Origin: CALZKI01 sp964567585
Lineage (GTDB): Bacteria > Bacillota > Clostridia > Lachnospirales > Lachnospiraceae
NCBI GenBank assembly: GCA_964567585.1
Contig: CAZMND010000001.1
Coordinates: forward strand, 1 to 64,000
Direction: 5' to 3'
DNA: 64,000 bases
Below are positions 42,423 to 49,935 of this stretch, in pieces. Every line of letters begins with the position of its first letter. Position 1 is the first letter of the stretch. The position numbers and the translations under genes were made by a program. Below the pieces are notes generated by a model, which saw nothing but the letters and a program-made list of their open reading frames with translations, ran no database searches and had not been told where the DNA came from.

Positions 42423-43712
42423 CTAATTCAGTTTAATTTCACAAACACCTGCTAGCATTATGCTACTTTCTCTTGCAAATGCGTAAACCTGATTCTTTTT
42501 AAGTTTTTTCCCCAGATAAGTTATTCCGTTCGTAGATACATCCTTTAACAGATATTGTCCGCTCTGGCTGTCATACTGGATATAACAATGCAGTTTACTT
42601 ACCTGTGGATACCCGGTTATACATATATCCTTATCTTGGGTCCTTCCTACCGAATAGGACACATTCTCAACCAGTGGCCACGTTTTTAATTTTCTTTGAA
42701 AACTCGTGTGCATAATACATATCTTTTTCGTATCTTGTATTCCGCCATCATTTACAATTAGTCTCCTTGTATTACCACTTTCATCCTGCTTCATTTCTTC
42801 CAAAAATTGATGAATGGATTGATATCGTTTTTTATAATCCAAGTGCAACGCCTTATCCAACACAATTGACTGCCTAAGAGACATTTCTTCCACTATTTGA
42901 TACGCCGGTGTGTACTTTTCTCCTGCCACCCGTTCCATTGAATCTGGTAATTTTTTCCCACATATCATATAGTAAAAGGTGCTGGCCAACGCATACACAT
43001 CCGTATAATTGCCTTGTCGTGTATCACTCCGATACTGTTCCGGCGGTGCAAAATGCGGTTTTAAAACAATGGTAAAATGTTGATTTTTTTGTCTGACAAT
43101 ATGTTTTGCACTACCAAAATCTATTAATTTTATTTTTTCATCTTTCGTAATAATAATGTTTTCCGGACTAATATCTCTATGCAATAAAAAACGTCTTGTA
43201 TGTACTTTGTCCAACGCATTTCCAACCGCATACAATATTTGCAAGGCCGTGTCATAGGGTAATCTTCCGTTCGGGAAAAACTTCGTCAACTTACTAACAT
43301 TACTGCCTTCCAAATATTCCATAACGTAGTAAGATGTCCCATTACCTTCAAAATAATCCGTAATACGGACAATATTCGGAATATTTGCCACTTCAAGAAG
43401 TGTTCCTGCCTCTTCCATAAAACGCATTTTACCGTGATCGTAATGTTTCGCTGCATCTTCATCTATGGGGCAAAGTGAAATACCATCTTCTGCACGCATA
43501 CAAATTCCAAGAGGAACATATTCTTTTATGGCACAGAAAATTTGATTTATTTTGTCATACGCCTTATAAGTTATACCAAACCCTCCAGCCCCCAAAACCA
43601 CATCTATAACGTATCTGTTATGCAGGTCATAATCTTTTGGTAATGCAAGCGTATTCCCTGAATTTAGTAATTTTTCATTTGATTTCTCCATCGCCAATAA
43701 CATTAACTCCAT
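42423..43712 (-). CDS. Soluble Ser/Thr kinase with C-terminal FHA domain
   Basis: 429 residues, no membrane helix and no zinc ribbon. Kinase domain about 33-320 (GAGGFGITYKA, K63 in AIKEYVP, HRDISPEN from 178, DFG 198-200) and FHA domain about 345-425 (VGRTQDKDI, VSKLHCYI, STNGITYLGK). It is the cluster 2 counterpart of the kinase-FHA gene at 12393. The gene overlaps the end of the VWA-FHA gene by 10 bases. Several ATG codons within the first eight positions make the exact start uncertain. Confidence 0.87.
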   Translation of the reverse strand: MELMLLAMEKSNEKLLNSGNTLALPKDYDLHNRYVIDVVLGAGGFGITYKAYDKINQIFCAIKEYVPLGICMRAEDGISLCPIDEDAAKHYDHGKMRFMEEAGTLLEVANIPNIVRITDYFEGNGTSYYVMEYLEGSNVSKLTKFFPNGRLPYDTALQILYAVGNALDKVHTRRFLLHRDISPENIIITKDEKIKLIDFGSAKHIVRQKNQHFTIVLKPHFAPPEQYRSDTRQGNYTDVYALASTFYYMICGKKLPDSMERVAGEKYTPAYQIVEEMSLRQSIVLDKALHLDYKKRYQSIHQFLEEMKQDESGNTRRLIVNDGGIQDTKKICIMHTSFQRKLKTWPLVENVSYSVGRTQDKDICITGYPQVSKLHCYIQYDSQSGQYLLKDVSTNGITYLGKKLKKNQVYAFARESSIMLAGVCEIKLN

Positions 43713-45394
43713 ATAATTTTCATTTTTAATGAACCGGCAACAATCACGTCACCACTATGTAATTTATGGTTGTTATATACCCTTATACCATTCACAAAAG
43801 TTCCGTTTGTAGTCTGCAAATCCGTAATAAATATTTCTCCGTCTTTATGTTCCAATGCAAAATGTTGTCTGCTCATTCTTCCGTCTTCTAAAGACAAATC
43901 ACAAAATGATGCACGACCTACAATAAGGCTTTTATAGATGTTTGTCTGTATCGCATTTCCTTCACCCAGTGAGCCGCTTACAATTTCCAAAGAAACTGCA
44001 AATCCCTGTTCATTCGAAAGACTCACCCTCTGTCTTTGTGAAATATTGCTGGCAAGAGCCACTTTCCCGTCAACATACACAATGCCTTTGTTCTTCTTTA
44101 TTTTTGACCAGACAAGCACGACTACAAGCAATAAAACTACCACGAGTACAACACAAATAAGCCACAGCCATTCCTTTATGAATATAAGCCACTTTGGTGT
44201 TGGTTTTACACCGTCAACATCTAATTCAAAAGCGGTTGTGACACTGTTTTTTTCCATGGAATTATCTACAAGTCCCGGTGCATCCACTTTATAATGCCCG
44301 GTGTAAAGGTTATCTTCAAAAGTAAGCAAAACTACACTGCCACTTTCATAAGTCGCTGTCACTACCGGAAGATTTTTATCCTCTGCAAACACGCTCCATG
44401 AGGTTGCTAATTCGCCACCTGAAACATCTTCGCTAAATGTAATTTTTAACTGATTTACTTCCACTTTTTCCACATTTACAATCGCAGGTGCTACACTATC
44501 TGCCATAGACGTTCCAAGCATCACTTCTTTACTTCGTATAATTCCCGTAGATGGGATTTTTAAACTAATTACATTCATTTGATAATTGATGTAATTAGTT
44601 TGGGCTGAAAGTTCAATCACCCATGTATTATTGATGTTCTCAATTACCGTTTGTAAAACACTACCTGTCTCTTTTGCAGAAAAAATATTTAAATTTCCAC
44701 CAAGCCCTCTTGCAAACTCACCAAATGCATTTAAATTTTCTTTGATAGCATCTTTAATACCCAGTGCATAAACCGGCATATTCCGTTCTGACAATGCTTT
44801 AAATGCTTCATCGCTTGTGGAAGTACCTACAGCGAAGTCTTCACCGTCTGTAAAAACCAAAACAATTTTTCTGTTATCGCTTTTTAACTCATCCGCTAAA
44901 TCCGCTGTCTGCATAATTGCTTCAAACATCATAGTTTTTCGGTCTTTATTATCAAGTTTTTCAACTGCCTGTTTTCTTTCATCCGTGCTTTCATTCCCTT
45001 TTAGTAAAGTAGTAACTTCTTCACCAAAAGACATCAAAATCACCCTGTCTTTAGCGGAAACCGTATCCATAAAATCATTTAGGGTGTTCTTTATTTCTTT
45101 GCAATAACTATCGGGCAATGAATTGGATATATCAACCAATACAAAGTAATCTGTTCCTTCATGTTTTTCACTATAGCGTTGTATGTTATCAACCGTTAAA
45201 ACCTCTTCTAAAAGACGTATCTCCAAATCATATTTATCCGGCATTTCACTACTTCTTACATACATTTCAACTGAAGGCATATTAGTAATAACCTGTTCAA
45301 TTTCAATCTTTTCTTCTGCCCTAACACAAAAAGTCGGAAGCATAAAGATAATCACCGCAGAAATCCAAATCCCTTTTAAATTAAATTTCTTCAT
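43703..45394 (-). CDS. Exported VWA domain, transmembrane helix and FHA domain protein
   Basis: 563 residues. Signal peptide about 1-27, VWA domain about 80-275 with metal motif DISNS, a beta-sandwich-like region (about 310-395, VEKVEVNQLKITFSEDVSGGELATSWSVF), membrane helix about 405-430, and a cytoplasmic FHA domain about 487-560 (VGRASFCDLSL, MSRQHFAL, TTNGTFVNG). The outer VWA domain should bind a protein ligand, and the FHA domain links it to the kinases. Counterpart of 10140-11654 in cluster 1, which lacks the signal peptide. Confidence 0.87.
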   Translation of the reverse strand: MKKFNLKGIWISAVIIFMLPTFCVRAEEKIEIEQVITNMPSVEMYVRSSEMPDKYDLEIRLLEEVLTVDNIQRYSEKHEGTDYFVLVDISNSLPDSYCKEIKNTLNDFMDTVSAKDRVILMSFGEEVTTLLKGNESTDERKQAVEKLDNKDRKTMMFEAIMQTADLADELKSDNRKIVLVFTDGEDFAVGTSTSDEAFKALSERNMPVYALGIKDAIKENLNAFGEFARGLGGNLNIFSAKETGSVLQTVIENINNTWVIELSAQTNYINYQMNVISLKIPSTGIIRSKEVMLGTSMADSVAPAIVNVEKVEVNQLKITFSEDVSGGELATSWSVFAEDKNLPVVTATYESGSVVLLTFEDNLYTGHYKVDAPGLVDNSMEKNSVTTAFELDVDGVKPTPKWLIFIKEWLWLICVVLVVVLLLVVVLVWSKIKKNKGIVYVDGKVALASNISQRQRVSLSNEQGFAVSLEIVSGSLGEGNAIQTNIYKSLIVGRASFCDLSLEDGRMSRQHFALEHKDGEIFITDLQTTNGTFVNGIRVYNNHKLHSGDVIVAGSLKMKIIWS

Positions 45395-45414
45395 ATGCTT
45401 TCTCCTTACTTAAT

Positions 45415-46152
45415 CTATTTATTACAAATCACGGCTATAGCTGAAAAATTATCCATATCTGCACAAACACCCTGCTTTAGAATGATTTCTTTCATACTAT
45501 CCACCCATTCTTTTGCACTCTTGGCTTTTTTCAAGCATTTTTCCATTTGCTTTTCACAGATAAATTCCCAAAATCCGTCACTACAAAGTAAAAAAGCAAG
45601 TTTCTCTTTTTTTTCAATACTTTCAGCCTTTACGTATTTAGGTGAATCCCACTCAATTCCCATTACTCTTAACAACCGGTTTCTATCAGGGTGATTTCTG
45701 ATATCCTTTTCCTTAATTTCTCCTGCTGCAACTAGCATTTGCGGCACACTATGATCCACTGTTCTTTCTGCAAGTTTGTTTTTATAAAAAACATACAGTC
45801 TGGAATCTCCCACATGTGCCCACTGTATATCCTTTTCCCTGATTTGTAACACAACTGCTGTTGTCTTCATTTGATTGCGTGCATTTTCTTTTTTCTGTAA
45901 TTTCAATAACTGCGTATGACTATATAAAAAGGCCTCATCAATAAAGTCGTTATCCTTTGATTTTATCTCATAGACTTTTAACATTTCATCTACAACAAGT
46001 CCGGATGCGACTTCACCTTTTCCATGACCACCCAGTCCATCGCACAATATAAAAACACCTTCTGCATTTTTCTCTGATACCTTTGCGCCTACAGAGTCTT
46101 CGTTATTATCACGCATTCCTTTATCTGACATAATTGAATAATCCAGTTTCAT
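45415..46152 (-). CDS. PP2C-family Ser/Thr phosphatase
   Basis: 245 residues. Motifs SDKGMRDNNEDSVG, ILCDGLGGHGKGEVA, AHVGDSRLYVF and LLCSDGFWEFI. It resembles the soluble PP2C of cluster 1 (11654-12370), including the HPDRNRLLRVMG segment, so the two clusters each hold one phosphatase of each subtype. It follows the ABC permease gene by 9 bases. Confidence 0.9.
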   Translation of the reverse strand: MKLDYSIMSDKGMRDNNEDSVGAKVSEKNAEGVFILCDGLGGHGKGEVASGLVVDEMLKVYEIKSKDNDFIDEAFLYSHTQLLKLQKKENARNQMKTTAVVLQIREKDIQWAHVGDSRLYVFYKNKLAERTVDHSVPQMLVAAGEIKEKDIRNHPDRNRLLRVMGIEWDSPKYVKAESIEKKEKLAFLLCSDGFWEFICEKQMEKCLKKAKSAKEWVDSMKEIILKQGVCADMDNFSAIAVICNK

Positions 46153-46161
46153 AATGACTAC

Positions 46162-46989
46162 CTATCTTTTATCCTTATCTACAAATTTCAATGCAATAAT
46201 ACTGATAATTCCGTACAACACCGCAAAAGCTGCCAGAATAAGCCATATCTTTAACAGGTGTTCTACCGTATGTTCATAATCTGTTCTCATTACATCCGTT
46301 ATAATCAGCATTGGGTCTATTTCTAATTCCAGTACATTAGATGTACTGCATATTGCTTCCAATCCCCACTTACTCACTGTTAATTTTGATATTTTTTCCG
46401 TAAATCCGTTTAATTCAAAAATCATTCCGGACATTACCAACTGAATGATTAAAACAAAAGGCATAACCGTCATTGCTGTATTTGCTGTTTTCACAATACT
46501 GGATATGGCAAGTCCCAAAACATCGGAAGAATAAATAATTAAAAAGAAAGTCACAAGCAGCTCTATTCCCGCAGGAAAAATAAGTGGATTTTCCGGCGTA
46601 TGTCCCCAGTTTTTAATAAAAATAATAACTGTAACAATTACTGCTTCACACAAGCACAAGACCATTTCATAAATCATATGCGCTATAACGTATGAAGAAA
46701 TATGCAAGCCCGTTCTATGCTCTCTTTTAATAATTGCTCTTTCTTTACAAATAGATTGAATCGAATTAAAAAGACCAATCCAAATACATGCACATACTAG
46801 TGCAAATGCTCCGTTTCGTGTATCTCTAAATGTCACAAACGTATTGTCACCAGTTACCGATGCTATGATGATTGTAATAATGGCTGCACTAATAAACGTT
46901 TTCCAAAGCTTTTCATTGATAAATGCTCTGTAACATTTCCCTACATACACCCAAATCTGACCTATTCTTGAAATTCGTTTTGAATCCAT
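46162..46989 (-). CDS. ABC-2 type (ABCG-like) transporter permease
   Basis: 275 residues with six membrane helices after a short basic N-terminus (MDSKRISRIGQIWVYVGKCYRAFIN). The order and spacing match ABCG half-transporter permeases, with FALVCACIWIGLFNSIQSICKER in helix 2-3 and VMPFVLIIQLVMSGMIFEL in helix 5. It should form an exporter with the FHA-ABC ATPase encoded 13 bases upstream. GAGAGGG lies before the ATG at 46989; longer in-frame starts overlap the ATPase gene. The cargo is unknown. Confidence 0.85.
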   Translation of the reverse strand: MDSKRISRIGQIWVYVGKCYRAFINEKLWKTFISAAIITIIIASVTGDNTFVTFRDTRNGAFALVCACIWIGLFNSIQSICKERAIIKREHRTGLHISSYVIAHMIYEMVLCLCEAVIVTVIIFIKNWGHTPENPLIFPAGIELLVTFFLIIYSSDVLGLAISSIVKTANTAMTVMPFVLIIQLVMSGMIFELNGFTEKISKLTVSKWGLEAICSTSNVLELEIDPMLIITDVMRTDYEHTVEHLLKIWLILAAFAVLYGIISIIALKFVDKDKR

Positions 46990-47002
46990 ACTTAAACCCT
47001 CT

Positions 47003-48535
47003 CTATTTTTTAGTTTTACTAAATTTCTCGATGAAGAAATCTGATTTACCTTCGCCACCTTCATCACTACGGTTTACCTTCTTAACTACGCCCTCTAACG
47101 TATCTGTTTCAAAGAATTTATAGGCTTCGTTAACACTTCCGCAAAACGCAAGATGTCCGCAGTTATCATCTGTGCTTTTAGCCAAAACAATCACCTTATC
47201 AAACAATTCCGGTGCCCTGTCCGGTCCATGTGTAATAACCATAACAATTTTTCCGCCATCTGCAATTGTCCGCAAATTTTTCATTAATTCTCTTGCCATA
47301 ATTCCGTCAAGCCCTGAATCCGGCTCATCTAAAAAGAACAATCCCGGATTAGCAATAAATTCTACTGCAATACTTAATCGTTTTCTCTGACCGCCACTTA
47401 ATTTATCTACCAATGAACTCTTTTCACGACTTAATCCCAGAAGATCCATCACCTCAAAAATCCGTTTCTCCATTTCAGCATATGAAACATTTACCGGCAT
47501 TTTCATCTGTGCTGCATTCTTAAGTGTGTCGTAAACCGTATCACTGCCACGCATTAAATCCTGCTGTGGTACAAAACCTATCTCATATTTCATTTTTTCA
47601 TATTCACGGTATATATCTGTATTGCCGTAACATATGGTTCCATTTGCCTTTTCATAACCCATTACAGCATTCATAAAGGTGGTTTTTCCTGCACCTGAGC
47701 CACCTAAAATAAGTACCATTTCACCACTTTTTATTTCCATATTAATGTCTTGCAACAAAACAAGTTTTTTAAAATTATGGCGGACAGTTCTTTCTTTAAT
47801 TTTGATGTTTAGGTTCGGTCCATTGCCTTTGGAAACCTTCTTAGGTTTATTCTGTTTTTCAATTGGATACCATAAATTTTTTCCATCAAAAAAGAAAAAC
47901 AGATTCCCCATACGAATTACATCAAGCGGAAACAAATACTGTGCTTTTTTAATTCGGACACCATTTAGAAAAACACCATTCGTACTGTTTGTATCTTCTA
48001 CTGCCCAGCCTTTATTTGCTCTAAAAAAATGCCCATGCTTTTTAGAAATCAAATTGCTGGAAATATTAATACTTGAATACTCACGACCAATAGGTATTTC
48101 TGTCACACTTTCATTTAACTGTAACCTATCCCACTCATTTTCATATTCCAATGCCGTGGTGAAGATAATAACTACTGCATCTTCGTGTTGTTTTTCTCTA
48201 TCCCGGTAATCTATTTTTAAAATATCACCATTATTCAATTGTATTGGATTAGAATTATTTTCCTCCCGTTTGCTGATATGATATCCATTTAAGTATGTAC
48301 CATTGGAACTATCTAAATCCCGATAAAAAAAATTACCCGAATCGAAACTGATTTCTCCATGATACCTTGAAATCAATGGTGAATCAATTTGTATATCTGC
48401 ACTGGAATCATTCGTTCTTCTGCCTATTACGTGTCCGTTTTTCAGATTATCTACACAAGTAATCTTTTGTTTATTCCATACAATCAATTTTGCATAGTTT
48501 GTTTTTTCTTCGTAATATACAACTGTCTTTCCCAT
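47003..48535 (-). CDS. ABC transporter ATPase with two N-terminal FHA domains
   Basis: 510 residues. FHA 1 (about 25-110: GRRTNDSSADI, ISRYHGEI, DSSNGTYLNG), FHA 2 (about 140-220: IGREYSSINI, ISKKHGHF, NSTNGVFLNG), then an ABCG-type ATPase (about 235-470) with Walker A GGSGAGKTT, signature LSGGQRKRLS and Walker B LFFLDEP. The same FHA-FHA-ABC arrangement is known in mycobacterial Rv1747, whose transport is controlled by PknF phosphorylation; there the permease is fused, here it is a separate gene. It is the first gene of cluster 2, 120 bases from the invertible segment. Confidence 0.9.
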   Translation of the reverse strand: MGKTVVYYEEKTNYAKLIVWNKQKITCVDNLKNGHVIGRRTNDSSADIQIDSPLISRYHGEISFDSGNFFYRDLDSSNGTYLNGYHISKREENNSNPIQLNNGDILKIDYRDREKQHEDAVVIIFTTALEYENEWDRLQLNESVTEIPIGREYSSINISSNLISKKHGHFFRANKGWAVEDTNSTNGVFLNGVRIKKAQYLFPLDVIRMGNLFFFFDGKNLWYPIEKQNKPKKVSKGNGPNLNIKIKERTVRHNFKKLVLLQDINMEIKSGEMVLILGGSGAGKTTFMNAVMGYEKANGTICYGNTDIYREYEKMKYEIGFVPQQDLMRGSDTVYDTLKNAAQMKMPVNVSYAEMEKRIFEVMDLLGLSREKSSLVDKLSGGQRKRLSIAVEFIANPGLFFLDEPDSGLDGIMARELMKNLRTIADGGKIVMVITHGPDRAPELFDKVIVLAKSTDDNCGHLAFCGSVNEAYKFFETDTLEGVVKKVNRSDEGGEGKSDFFIEKFSKTKK

Positions 48536-48654
48536 AGATTATCTTCTCCACATTTAAACATATTAAATAAATATATACATACTCTAACTAACCCCAATTA
48601 CATTTAGCAATCCACACAGCAAAAACGTATAATTTTTGGTCAAAATTAGTCTCC
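48536..48654 (-). other. Leader between invertible segment and cluster 2
   Basis: 119 bases with GGAG before the start codon but no convincing -35/-10 pair on the minus strand. Transcription of cluster 2 would therefore have to come from the invertible segment or beyond. Confidence 0.5.
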
Positions 48655-48682
48655 TTACAACATAATCAGTATTATGTTGTAA
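48655..48682. repeat. Left recombination site (11-6-11)
   Basis: Arms TTACAACATAA and TTATGTTGTAA flank the spacer TCAGTA. The 28-base site is a perfect palindrome apart from the 4-base centre. The same site occurs inverted at 48917-48944. Confidence 0.85.
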
Positions 48683-48750
48683 ATTAAAACTTACTAAGCT
48701 CATTACTTACAATATAATTTTCGTTTTTCTAAAAATGAGCATCACAAATA

Positions 48751-48783
48751 AAGCCTTTTAATTGCTATTTGCATAAAAGGCTT
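48751..48783 (-). terminator. Hairpin inside the invertible segment
   Basis: AAGCCTTTT pairs with AAAAGGCTT (9 bp). On the minus strand it is followed by TTTATTTG, so it could terminate read-through toward cluster 2. Confidence 0.6.
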
Positions 48784-48801
48784 ATTTCTGTTGCTATCAA
48801 T

Positions 48802-48830
48802 TTGACATTCCCTATTTTTTATCATACTTT
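48802..48830 (+). promoter_or_regulatory. Plus-strand promoter 1 in the invertible segment
   Basis: Perfect TTGACA, 17 bases, TACTTT. It is directed to the right in this orientation. Confidence 0.6.
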
Positions 48831-48846
48831 TCTTACTAAAATACCT

Positions 48847-48874
48847 TTGATTTTTAAGTGCACTGTGATATACT
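48847..48874 (+). promoter_or_regulatory. Plus-strand promoter 2 in the invertible segment
   Basis: TTGATT, 16 bases, TATACT. It has the same direction as promoter 1. Confidence 0.5.
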
Positions 48875-48916
48875 TTTTAATATGTATAAAGAAACAAACA
48901 CAAATACTCTTTGCTC

Positions 48917-48944
48917 TTACAACATAATACTGATTATGTTATAA
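48917..48944. repeat. Right recombination site (11-6-11), inverted
   Basis: Arms TTACAACATAA and TTATGTTATAA flank TACTGA. It equals the reverse complement of the left site with one mismatch; the spacer TACTGA is the exact reverse complement of TCAGTA. Confidence 0.85.
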
Positions 48945-48974
48945 CCACTGTCACTACACAGTGGTTTTTATATT
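48945..48974 (+). terminator. Terminator outside the right site
   Basis: CCACTGT pairs with ACAGTGG, then TTTTTATATT on the plus strand. It begins at the first base after the site and would stop transcripts leaving the segment in the OFF orientation. It overlaps the last codons of the recombinase gene. Confidence 0.75.
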
Positions 48975-49813
48975 ATCAACCTTAACCTTTCAATACATTG
49001 ACGATGTTCATCACCTGTTGTTGCAATATATATTCTGGTTGTATTAATACTACTGTGTCCCAAGACATCTGCCAGTTTTGCTATATCCTTTTGAACGCTG
49101 TAAAAAGTACGCGCAAACAAATGTCTTAAATTATGCGGAAAAACTTTTTGAGGATTCACTTTTGCATATCCACACAATTCTTTCATTTCACGCCAGATAT
49201 TTGAACGGCTCATTATATTCCTGCTGGACGTAATAAAAATTGGTCCGGATAAGATATTATGCTTTTTCGCATAATTCAAAAGTTTCTTTTTTAAGTCATT
49301 TACTATTAATACAATTCTGTTTTTGCCTTTTAACAAAACTCTTGCTTCTCCGTTCCTTGCTGCCTCAACGGTTATATACTGCAATTCACTCACACGAATT
49401 CCTGTTCCGCATATTGTCTGTAAAATTAATTTGAGCCGTTCATTCCCTCTACAGCCTGCGGCTTCAACAAGTCGTTTATATTCCTCTTTTGTAAGTTCCT
49501 TCTCCTTAGGACAAAAGACCTGACGTTGTACTTTAATAGACTTTACTTTCAAATCATTCCATCCAAGAAACATAAATAAGCAATTTAGTGATGCAAGCAT
49601 CGAATTAATACTTCGAATTGCATAGTTTTTAGCGATTAGTCTTGCTTTATAATCTATTACAACTTCCTTTGTAATCCCTATATTTCCAATGCTTTCTGCA
49701 AAAGTTCGAACATCTCTCATATACTTTTCTTGCGTATTAATACTCTTTTCCTCGTTTTGCAGATATATTGCAAACCTTTCAATGTACTCCTTTTTTAAAA
49801 TCCGTTCATTCAT
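48968..49813 (-). CDS. Tyrosine recombinase (probable DNA invertase)
   Basis: 281 residues, the short two-domain form. The N-terminal SAM-like domain (about 10-90) has NTQEKYMRDVRTFAE, and the catalytic domain has all six residues of the family: Arg in GTGIRVSEL, Lys in LLKGKNR, HNLRH, His in VLGHSSINTT and Tyr in TRIYI. It lacks the extra arm domain of phage integrases, in line with XerC/D-like or promoter-inverting recombinases that act on 11-6-11 sites. Such sites lie 24 bases past its 3' end. GGAGG precedes the ATG. There are no phage or plasmid genes nearby. Confidence 0.9.
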   Translation of the reverse strand: MNERILKKEYIERFAIYLQNEEKSINTQEKYMRDVRTFAESIGNIGITKEVVIDYKARLIAKNYAIRSINSMLASLNCLFMFLGWNDLKVKSIKVQRQVFCPKEKELTKEEYKRLVEAAGCRGNERLKLILQTICGTGIRVSELQYITVEAARNGEARVLLKGKNRIVLIVNDLKKKLLNYAKKHNILSGPIFITSSRNIMSRSNIWREMKELCGYAKVNPQKVFPHNLRHLFARTFYSVQKDIAKLADVLGHSSINTTRIYIATTGDEHRQCIERLRLII

Positions 49814-49859
49814 AACATTTACCTCCGGTTAGTTTTTTATATTTTACCCGAAAAGTATG

Positions 49860-49865
49860 ATTATA
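49860..49865 (-). promoter_or_regulatory. -10 box of the recombinase gene
   Basis: TATAAT on the minus strand, about 47 bases before the start codon; the -35 position lies inside the palindrome at 49870-49888. Confidence 0.5.
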
Positions 49866-49869
49866 ATTG

Positions 49870-49888
49870 ATGTTTGGATACCAAACAT
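49870..49888. promoter_or_regulatory. Palindrome at the recombinase promoter
   Basis: ATGTTTGG-ATA-CCAAACAT, perfect 8-base arms, covers the -35 position of the recombinase promoter, so a bound protein would block or assist transcription of the invertase. Confidence 0.5.
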
Positions 49889-49900
49889 ATTTTCAAAAAC

Positions 49901-49935
49901 AAAAAGTCCCCCACTCTAAAGTGAGGAACTTTTCT
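49901..49935 (-). terminator. Terminator at the end of the two-component locus
   Basis: AAAAGT/ACTTTT outer and CACT/AGTG inner pairs form a hairpin that covers the stop codon of the second sensor kinase, followed by T-rich sequence on the minus strand. Confidence 0.55.

Larger units (their letters stand above)
48655..48944. other. Predicted invertible promoter segment (phase switch)
   Basis: 290 bases between and including two inverted 28-base sites, next to a tyrosine recombinase gene and ahead of cluster 2. Inside are two plus-strand promoters and a hairpin terminator acting on the minus strand. In the given orientation the promoters point away from cluster 2 into a terminator at 48945, and the inner hairpin would stop read-through from the recombinase gene, so cluster 2 should be OFF. 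After inversion the promoters would read into cluster 2. No coding frame is seen. Confidence 0.75.

Noticed and set aside
48655..48944. Small insertion sequence or MITE bounded by inverted repeats
   Set aside because: Each end is itself an 11-6-11 palindrome with oriented spacer, there is no target duplication, and a tyrosine recombinase is adjacent.
48968..49813. Integrase of a prophage or integrative element
   Set aside because: It lacks an arm-binding domain, no phage, relaxase or tRNA site is near, and paired inverted sites lie beside it.
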